From positions 37,123,509 through 37,187,508 of the forward strand of contig CM060886.1 in NCBI GenBank assembly GCA_030762935.1: DNA of 64,000 nucleotides. The letters run 5' to 3'. Under the pieces are notes generated by a model. The model saw only the letters and a program-made list of their open reading frames with translations. It had not been told where the DNA came from and searched no databases. How positions within the stretch are numbered: position 1 is the first letter of the stretch; each line of letters starts with the position of its first letter. The translations under genes and the position numbers were made by a program. The DNA is from Hymenopus coronatus. Its lineage: Eukaryota > Arthropoda > Insecta > Mantodea > Hymenopodidae. This document shows, one piece after another, positions 56,743-64,000 of this stretch.

Positions 56743-57605
56743 TTCTGTGAATGTGAGTGCTTAACCAGCATAATTCAAAAGCAGAGAGTCCGTAAATCCA
56801 AACTTGATATTTAATTTAAGTCTCCAAAGATGTGACATGAAGATCAAGAAATTCCGCTCGTCCCAAAGAAACCTTTCATTATATGGAAAAGCGTTTGAGC
56901 ATTTTGATTCTCAAAATTTGCTAACAATTTTTATTAAAATATCAATGTTTAAAACATTTTCATGACAAAATACATATATTGAATTTTCTGAAAACATTCT
57001 CTAAAACATTCTTTATATAATTGATAAACAGTAAGAGAAGAACAAAAGCTAACTCCACAAAAAAAATTAATTTCATTAAAAGCACACAATTTATGTAAAA
57101 TACATGTTTTCCTTAGCCGAGATATTTCTGTTCGCTAGTTTCAATTTTAAAAAGTTTATACTTCCCAAATTAGTATGTCATTTTTTTTTATTTTGCTCCC
57201 GGTAAAAAAAAAAATATCCCGCCTCTGTAGTATAGTTGTATCTTGTCCTCCTAACGTTCAAGAGGTTCCAAGTTCGAATTTCGGTTAGGGCGAGATACCT
57301 AGATATGGTTTCCCTCTTATCCTGAGAAGATGAATATTACAAGCTCCATTGAAACCGTATTTATTACAACCCCAATTGACCAACTTCATTCAGCCATCGT
57401 CCGATAAAGGGCGTTAAAAATTGGAATTTCAAAGTTATCACATAGCGATAAACTCACGGTCACTTAATTTGCAAGAAATATAGAATAATTCAAGTAAATA
57501 CTCATGTAAGTTAACGGGAAGTAAATATAAGAATGCGATTTTTAAGAACAGTTTGTTGAAAAAGGTAGAAAACACAAGTGAATGTAAAAGTCTTCATATG
57601 TATCT
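56743..57605 (+). mobile_element. Pal-element copy 38, old and interrupted by a SINE
   Basis: The palindrome is gone. Degraded blocks are AACCAGCATAATTCAAAAGC, CCAAACTTGATATTTAATTT, AAGATGTGACATGAAGATC and TTGAATTTTCTGAAAAC. The copy is split at 57215-57418 by a SINE; the distal part GGTAGAAAACACAAGTGAATG ends near 57605. Confidence 0.7.
57215..57418 (+). repeat. SINE type b inserted in Pal-element copy 38
   Basis: CCTCTGTAGTATAGTTGTATC (given as CTCTGTAGTATAGTTG), CCAAGTTCGAATTTCGG (B box), CCCTCTTATCCTGAGAAGAT and CAGCCATCGTCCGATAAAGG; more degraded than the copies at 31572 and 42345. Confidence 0.65.
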
Positions 57606-57719
57606 TTGAGTTGACGCAAAATTTGCAGAAGATCTGATGAAGTACCATTTTGAAAATATACTTTAAAGATATGCAAGTATTATGCCTTCAATTATAAAAT
57701 ATATAAGAATAGGGGACAA

Positions 57720-58205
57720 AAATTCCAATTTTTATATCAGTATATGGTCAATTTCGAAAAATTCATCCGGAGTAAAGTAGTCTTCAGAGTTTATTCCCAG
57801 AAAATCCAAGGTATACATTTTATTTAAAGACAAATATATTTAAGTTACGATATTTTAATCAAAATCGTTAGAGCCATTTTTTTTTTTAGGAAATTAACAT
57901 TTTCGAAACCTTTTCTATGTAAAGGGTAGTTGGGGGTGGGGGGATTTTCTTGAAAATCTTCTAGTCGCATCCTTGGAACATACGAAATTTAAATACCAAG
58001 TTTGGTATTTAACGGTCTTTTCGTTTTTGAGCTATGCTGCCCACAGACACACACATGGAAATTTTTCTGAAAATGCTTTTTTTTTTTTTTTGATTCAGGG
58101 GAACCCAAAACATGTATTTCCGGTGAAATCTCGGTATCGAATTTTTGGGTGGAATGCAATATCTTCTCTATACACCATGCAAAGAGTACGTGTAGAGAAA
58201 GATAA
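57720..58205 (-). mobile_element. Pal-element copy 39, distal end lost
   Basis: Starts mid-element (AATTCATCCGGAGTAAAGTA). Subfamily B core and palindrome-end blocks GGTATCGAATTTTTGGGTGG and ACACCATGCAAAGAGTACGTG (given as ACACCATGCAAAGAGTACG) to AGAGAAAGATAAAT. Confidence 0.85.
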
Positions 58206-59538
58206 ATGGTTATGTGATTGAAATCCGTTTCTTTGCATGGCCAGGAGTTGGGTACAAAGTTTTAAAACTGAAACTAATAACAAGAAATATTTTAGAAATG
58301 GTCAATTCCACAAATAATGTGTACAGGATAAATTGTGTGTTTTTACAGGATCTACATTTTTTGTAGGTAGTTTTTGTCTATTACGGCTTACCAGTTATGG
58401 AAAATGCATCCAGAATAAAGATCTCTTAAAAGGCTATTCTCAGAAAATTCAAAATAAAAATTTTCATTGTCATGTAAATATCTTTAATAAGCGGTATTTT
58501 AATAAAAATATTAGCCATTTTCGAAATTTTTTCTATGTAAATGGTAGTTTGGGGTCAGGGGATTTTCTTAAAAATCTTCGTGTCACAACACTGGAAGATA
58601 CTAAACTTATATACCAAGTTTCGTATTTTACAGACTTTTCGTTTTTGAGTTATCGTGTTCATAGACAGACGGACTTTCTTCAAAAAAATCTGATGTGTTC
58701 CTTTCGCAATACTTCCTCTGCATATCTATAACAAATTATTGTTAAAACGCATATACTTCTGTCTACTTTTTGATAATCGAGATAAACAGTAGGAGTTTCT
58801 TATTCGATTTGTTGTAAATAGAAGAGAAATAAGAGAATGCATTAGGCTAAAGCGATGATCAAACCTTTTGAAAGCTGGTCGCTATGTGGTTCAAATCCGT
58901 TTCTGTACATTGCCTGGGGCTCACAAATGTCCATATGTAGGAATATCTCAAAATGGTCGGCTCCACGAAAAAATGTACAGATATAAGTTGCATGTTTTAA
59001 CGAGTATTACATTTTTTTTTTTTATAGATCTCTTACGGTTTATCAATTATGAAAAATTCCGCAAAATTTACCCAGAATGAAGAGCTCTTCAGAGGTGTTT
59101 CCCAGAAAATTCAAAATAAACATTTTATTTGTCATCTAGATATCCATTATATAAGATATTTTTATCAAAATCATTGGAGCCATTTTGGAAAGTATCAATA
59201 TTTTCGAAAGCTTTTCCGTTTAAAGAGTAATTTGGAGTGGGGAATTTTCCTCAAAATCTTCGTGTCGCATCCTTGGAAGATACTAAACATAATACCATAA
59301 TACCCTTTTTGTTTTAGAGTTATCTTGATCACGGATACACACACGGACCTTGTTCTAAAAATGCTTATTTCCGGAGAAATGTTGATATCAAATTGTTGGG
59401 TGGTCTGCAGCACCTTCTCTTATCTACACACCAGTACTATGTAAAGAAGGGGGTCCTAAAACGTGTATTTCCAGTGAAAATGTTTTGGTGGAATGTAATA
59501 CCTTCTCTATCTACGAATTACTATGTAGAGAAGGTAAA
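58206..59538 (-). mobile_element. Pal-element copy 40, host of a nested copy
   Basis: 58206-58684 runs from the middle of the element to the microsatellite side (ACAGACGGACTTTCTTC). It resumes at 59447 with GGGGTCCTAAAACGTGTATT and ends in a reduced palindrome (ATCTACGAATTACTATGTAG) at 59538. Copy 41 sits between. Confidence 0.75.
58683..59446 (-). mobile_element. Pal-element copy 41, nested in copy 40
   Basis: AAAAAATCTGATGTGTTCCT at 58683 to a degraded palindrome side TATCTACACACCAGTACTAT then GTAAAGAAG at 59446. The microsatellite is nearly lost (GGATACACACACGG). Confidence 0.78.
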
Positions 59539-59842
59539 GATAGTGTTGGATAAGAAACTCGGCTTTATGATATACTATTTTATTTATAATTTTATATTCT
59601 CATTAAATTTATATTGCTATTTTATAAATTAAGTATATTTTATTTTGGAATAAGATTAGTTTTGGATGTAGTTGTTTATAAACAAACACTGTTTGACATT
59701 TAAAATCTAAAATTATCGAGTATATTGTCAAAAAAAAAAAAACTACAAGTATATTGCAAGGAAATCTTAAACAGTAAAGCTTAAGTGAATATCATAAAAA
59801 TTTAACATTTGAGAGATTCAAGTCATCCACAAATAATAAAAA
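59539..59842. other. Unassigned spacer
   Basis: AT-rich, nothing recognised. Confidence 0.35.
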
Positions 59843-61052
59843 AAAATGTGATGTGTTCCATTCTCATGACTTTCTCTACATCTCTGTAACAAATTATTGT
59901 TAAAAAGCTTATGCTTCTATTTATTTCATGCTAATCGACAAAAGATTAGCAGAAATTGTCTTACTTGCTTCCTTGTAAGGAGAAGTGAAATAAGGGAGCA
60001 TCTTAGGTTAAAGTGATAGTAAAAATCTGGTTGCTATGTGACTGAAGTTCTTTTAAGTTTATGGACAGGAGGTGACAAATTCCTGTATGAAAAAAGTTAA
60101 GTTTTTCAAAGCTGAAACCAAAAACAAGTAATATCTCAAAAACGGTCAACTCCACGAAAAAAAAAGTATGCATTATAAATTGTGTGTTTTAATGTGCTCT
60201 ACGGTCGTCTCCTTAGCGCGGCGATAGCGTTGCTGCTTACCAAGCGGGAGACCTGGGTTCGATTCCCAGTACCGGCGTGGGGATTTTTCCCCCGCCGGGA
60301 GACCTGGCCCGGGGAGCACTCAGCCTCGTAAGGTCCCTGGGGGGCCAATTGAGGAGCTACTTGATGGAGAAGTAGCGGCTCCAGGTCATGAGGACCGCAT
60401 TAACCGGCCGGGGGGGCCTCGAGGCGCTGACCACGTCTCACCCTCCAATACTGCACCCCATCCATGACGTCTATAGTGGACCGAGATGGGGGACGCAGCG
60501 GCCGGGCGGTAGGCCAAGGTTCCCCGTGAGCTGTCGTGCCATGGATTTATTAATGTGCTCTACATTTTTTGTGTGTTAAGTTTTTGTTCATTTCTTACAG
60601 TTTTTCAGTTATACAAAATTCCGTAAAATTCATCCAGAGAAAGTAGTATTGAGAGGCTATTCCCAGAAAATTCAAGATATACATTTTATTTGTAAGGTAC
60701 CTTTAACGTAAGATATTTTTATCAAAATCGTTAGAGCCATTTAAAAAAAATAAAACTTGAAAAAAGTTCCATGTAAAGGTTAGCTTGGGGTGGGGGGATT
60801 TTTTTTTACAATATCTTCGTGTCGCATCCCTGGAAGATACTAAACCTAAATACCAAGTTTGGTATTTTACCAACTTTTCGTTTTTGATCGTATTCAAAGG
60901 CACATACACACAGGGTATTTTTCTGAAAATGTTTTTTTTTTTGATACAGGGGACCTTGAAATATATATTTCCGGTAAATTTCGGTATCGAATTTTTAAGT
61001 AGAGTGCAGTACTTCCTCTATACTCTATGTACATAGTGCGTGTAAAGAAAAA
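59843..61052 (-). mobile_element. Pal-element copy 42, interrupted by a SINE
   Basis: Distal end ATGTGATGTGTTCCATTCTC at 59846, SINE insertion at 60203-60550, then subfamily A core and palindrome ACTCTATGTACATAGTGCGT at 61022-61041. Without the SINE the copy is about 850 bp. Confidence 0.88.
60203..60550 (+). repeat. GC-rich tRNA-derived SINE (type f) with 13-bp target duplication
   Basis: Head CTTAGCGCGGCGATAGCG (A-box side) and CCTGGGTTCGATTCCCAG (B box), then a GC-rich body (CCCCGCCGGGAGACCTGG, CGAGATGGGGGACGCAGCGG). It is flanked exactly by TAATGTGCTCTAC at 60190-60202 and 60551-60563, which is Pal-element sequence. 348 bp. Its GC content stands far above the surroundings. Confidence 0.88.
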
Positions 61053-61219
61053 TTTGTATTAATTATATAATATTTGTAGACATATTCTCAAGAATACAAG
61101 ACAAAATTATCATTGCAATGAACCCTTTACTTGCTGATAATTGATGAATTTTGGAGGGAGCTGAAAACCTGGTGTACTAGACCACCTTTAAGGATTAAAT
61201 AAAAAGTTGATATTCTTAA
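61053..61219. other. Unassigned spacer
   Basis: Nothing recognised between two convergent palindromic ends. Confidence 0.35.
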
Positions 61220-62073
61220 TTTTTACTTTCTCCATATGTACTATACACATAGAGTATAGTATTGCACCCAAAAGTTCGATACCGAAATTTCACCGGAAAT
61301 ATTTGTTTTGAGATCCCTTGAATCCAAAAAAGCATTTTTAGAAACATGTCCGTGTATGTGAGCAATATAGTTCAAAAACGAAAATCCCGTTAAATACCAA
61401 TCTTGGTATTTAAGATCTGTATCTTCCAAGGTGCGACACGAAGATTTTCAAGAAAATCCCCCCACCTTCAACGCCCTTTACATGGAAATATTTTCGAAAA
61501 TTCTGTATTTCTCAGAAATGGCTCTAGCGATTTTGATAAGAATATTGCATATTAAAGTTATTTACGTGAAATTAAAATGTACGTATGTCTTCAATTTTCT
61601 GGGAATAGCCTCTGAAGACATGTTTATGCTGCATGAATTTTGCGGAATTTTCGATAATTGATATACCCTAAGAGATATACAAGCTTACTTAACCAAAAAT
61701 GTAGAACTAGTTAAAACACACAATTTATGTTATAGGTCGTTTTACGTGTAGTTTACTGTTTAGGAGATATTCCTTGTTATTGTTTTCAGCTCCAGAATAA
61801 TTATACTTTTCTCATACGGGATTTTGTCTTCTCCTGTCCATACAAACAAAGGAACTTCAATCACATAGCCACAAGCTTTTAAAAGATTTGACTATCGCTT
61901 TAGCTTATGGTACTGCCTTATTTCCCTTCTACTTACCTGGGCACTGTAATAAGACCATTTCTGCTGATTTTTTTTCTCGAGTATCATGGAGTAAATAGAA
62001 GAATAAGCTTTTTAACAATACTTTGCTGCAGAGATGTAGTGAAAGTCATGTGAATGGAACATATCAGAGCTTT
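61220..62073 (+). mobile_element. Pal-element copy 43, full length
   Basis: Palindrome reduced (ATGTACTATACACATAGAGT). Subfamily B (GTGAGCAATATAGTTC), no CA expansion (GTCCGTGTATGTG). The distal end GTGAAAGTCATGTGAATGG then AACATATCAGAGCTTTT is at 62038-62073. Confidence 0.85.
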
Positions 62074-63565
62074 TGTTCCTCAGTTACAAACCAAACCGGC
62101 TTGTACAAATGCTGAATAATTTTTATTTCTGCGTATAGCGTGAAGCAAAACCTATCTAGCTGGAAATAATTTCAGGCCAGCATTTATCATCATTAGGGTA
62201 ACGTGGGTAAATAGAGCAAAGGTGATTCACAATGAAAATTAGGCCTTAACACGAAGTAAAACTTCAACATAAAGTTTACGTGATGATCTCATTCACAGTG
62301 ACAAACTGAAACATAAACCGCAGCCAATAGCTTGGGGGGGGGGGGATGAAACAGTTGCACTAAACAACTGAGACTACGAAATGGCCGTACACGCGACAAA
62401 AGAGGTTTATGCACTGTGTATGCATAAAAATGAACAAGGTTCGCCTATCGGTGTTTTCTTAGATCAAGTGGAATTCGGAATTTCATGGCTATGTGCACGT
62501 CATTAGGGATCATTTTGCCGTCCATTGATGACATTATAAACCTAAATCTAAACCACATTGACTCTAAAACCATACCTTGCGGAAGTAAAAGTGCTGAATT
62601 TGTTCACAAGTCTTTCTCTTTCAAAATTTGAGCTTCCGTCTAAATAAACATTAGACGGGACTGTTCCAAAGTTTGGTCAAAGTAAACTATTAAGGTCCAA
62701 ATTACTCCAGTTTATGCTGAAAGGTTCAATACTGTGTTATTATAACACTTGCTGTCTACAACTGATCAGATAAGAATGGTTCTGCATGAGAGCTAAATGC
62801 AATATTTAAATTTGAAATTTGCAACATTTAATTGAACAAAAACGTGTCCAAAGAAATGTCACTGTTGTAATATGTGCTAAATGGTAATGACACTTTGGAG
62901 GGTCTTTTTGGGGCAAATCGTAGTTAAGGAAAAGTAGTGCAACAGAATAAAAGTGTGAATCAACCTGCTACTTGCTATACCGTTATCTGAAAACCACTCT
63001 TGTGTCAGGGATGTGATGGTCTTTTGGATAACTAATACATTTAAGGATCAGAAGTTTTGTTATGCAGGGCCAACAATACAAGAATAAAATACGAAACTAT
63101 TCGAAAACTATGAGATCTCGTTCTTCCAAATACCCTTATCTAATGGATGGAAAAAGTATTTTTTGTTTTACTGGGGAATGTATCTGCAAATGAAATATGT
63201 TATACTCCACCATAGCGCTATGTAGTAGCTGCACTTTTATGGACTTCGTTAAAGTGTAGGCTTCCACCAATGAAGAGCAGCATATAAGCACCTTCGCGTC
63301 TATGCACAACTCGTAACGCTACCAGGTATCAGCTATTGAAAGCGCAACTCGATTATTCTCGTGTGTTCAAACGAAGAGCAAGTAGCGTGAGCTTAGAAAA
63401 CGCAAAACTGTCGGGCACGAGTGACAGTGAGATGCAGGTACACCGCCGGAAATTTCTGCAAAGGCACACAATGTGACTAAAAGTTTGTTACCATAAAAAT
63501 CAAGCAGAATCCATGATAGAAAATAAAAATGGAAATTTCATTTTCCAACGTCAATACTCATTTGA
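62074..63565. other. Unassigned stretch (about 1.5 kb)
   Basis: No Pal-element, SINE or coding frame recognised. A G10-11 run at 62333-62344. The right part (63250-63560) may belong to the mariner whose tail follows, but no other transposase motif could be read. Confidence 0.35.
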
Positions 63566-63743
63566 AATCATTGGCGGCAACATTTTTTTGAAGCGGGTAT
63601 TGCAAAGCTTGTGCACAGGTACCATAAATGTCTCAATTTTTTCGGTGACTATAAAGTAACCACAAGTATACAAAACTATTAGTAATAAATTAATTGTTTT
63701 CTATGAACTTGTCTTTTATTTATGGCCTATCGGAGGTTGAACA
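63566..63743 (+). pseudogene. Mariner transposase C-terminal tail and 3' end
   Basis: From 63581 the frame reads HFFEAGIAKLVHRYHKCLNF then FGDY, the typical last residues of mariner transposases (compare GIQKLVPRYDKYLQNFG in the 48.1-kb element). The usual terminal stop is replaced by continued reading (KVTTSI). The end ATGGCCTATCGGAGGTTG at 63721-63740 is probably the 3' terminus. No left end was found, so this is a one-ended fossil. Confidence 0.55.
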
Positions 63744-64000
63744 AATCTGATGTGTTCCATTCACATGACTTTCTCTACATCTTTGCAACAAATTATTGTT
63801 AACAAGCTGGTTATTCTATTTACGTAAAGCTAATAAAAAAAAGCAGAAATATTCTTATTACTTGCTTCCCTGTAAGTAAAACCGTAATAAGGGAGTGCCA
63901 GAGGTTAAAGTGATAGTCAAAAGCCGGTTGCTATGTGACTGAAGCTCCTTTTTTTGTATGGGCAGGAGTTGACAGAGTCCTGTGTGAGAAAAGTATACTT
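63744..64000 (-). mobile_element. Pal-element copy 44 (cut by window end)
   Basis: AAATCTGATGTGTTCCATTC at 63743 and CTTTCTCTACATCTTTGC, continuing to the GAAAAGTATACTT block at the window edge. It starts directly at the presumed mariner end. Confidence 0.87.

Noticed and set aside
1..64000. CRISPR-like or prokaryotic defence system
   Set aside because: Repeats are long, dispersed and in both orientations, with no short regular spacers, and the setting is eukaryotic.

Overview
This window looks like intergenic, repeat-saturated nuclear DNA of an arthropod, most likely an insect. The sequence is AT-rich and has no operons, no ribosome-binding sites and no long intact coding frames. It carries many tRNA-derived SINEs, Tc1/mariner-type DNA transposons, LINE and hAT transposase debris, and a short run of the insect-type telomere motif (CCTAA)n. 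I cannot name the species. I find no host gene that I can support; the only convincing protein-coding sequence is transposase or LINE debris.

The dominant component is one interspersed family of about 0.85-0.9 kb, which I call the Pal-element (my label). I count 44 copies or fragments in both orientations, together about 29-30 kb or close to half of the window. One end is a ~45-nt near-perfect palindrome (ACTTTCTCTAYACG-ACTATGTACATAGT-CGTRTAGAGAAAGT). About 130 nt inward lies a CA/TG microsatellite of variable length. The other end reads GAGAAAGTCATGTGAATGGAACACATCAGATTTTT, written here as two joined motifs: GAGAAAGTCATGTG and GAACACATCAGATTTTT. The motif ACTTTCTCTACA recurs, inverted, near both ends. 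Copies sit head-to-tail sharing a single T5/A5 tract, and one copy is cleanly nested inside another. This layout (subterminal inverted repeats, internal microsatellite, hairpin at one end, no clear target duplication) matches Helentron-associated elements of the DINE-1/INE-1 type. That assignment is inference. For these entries strand '+' means that the palindromic end is on the left.

Layout: 1-4 kb, three Pal-elements and tRNA-like debris; 4-8 kb, SINEs, simple repeats and a 1,560-bp DD41D-type mariner relative (6084-7643) with one in-frame stop and a lost third catalytic Asp; 8-20 kb, Pal-elements, a LINE fragment, a ~2.2-kb unassigned stretch and a Pal-element split by a 1,024-bp unclassified insertion; 20-23 kb, a MITE-like element and more Pal-elements; 23.0-23.3 kb, an inverted SINE pair; 23.7-26.0 kb, a 2.28-kb ACC/ACT triplet array with higher-order duplications; 26-32 kb, nearly continuous Pal-elements; 32.5-33.7 kb, a tandem array of units spaced by (ATT)n and split by a SINE; 34-50 kb, Pal-elements, SINEs, a possible noncoding first exon, and a 710-bp internally deleted mariner at 48.1 kb; 50-64 kb, tandem and nested Pal-elements with hAT, LINE, SINE and mariner remnants.

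All boundaries were set by eye and can be off by several bases at ends and more at degraded edges.
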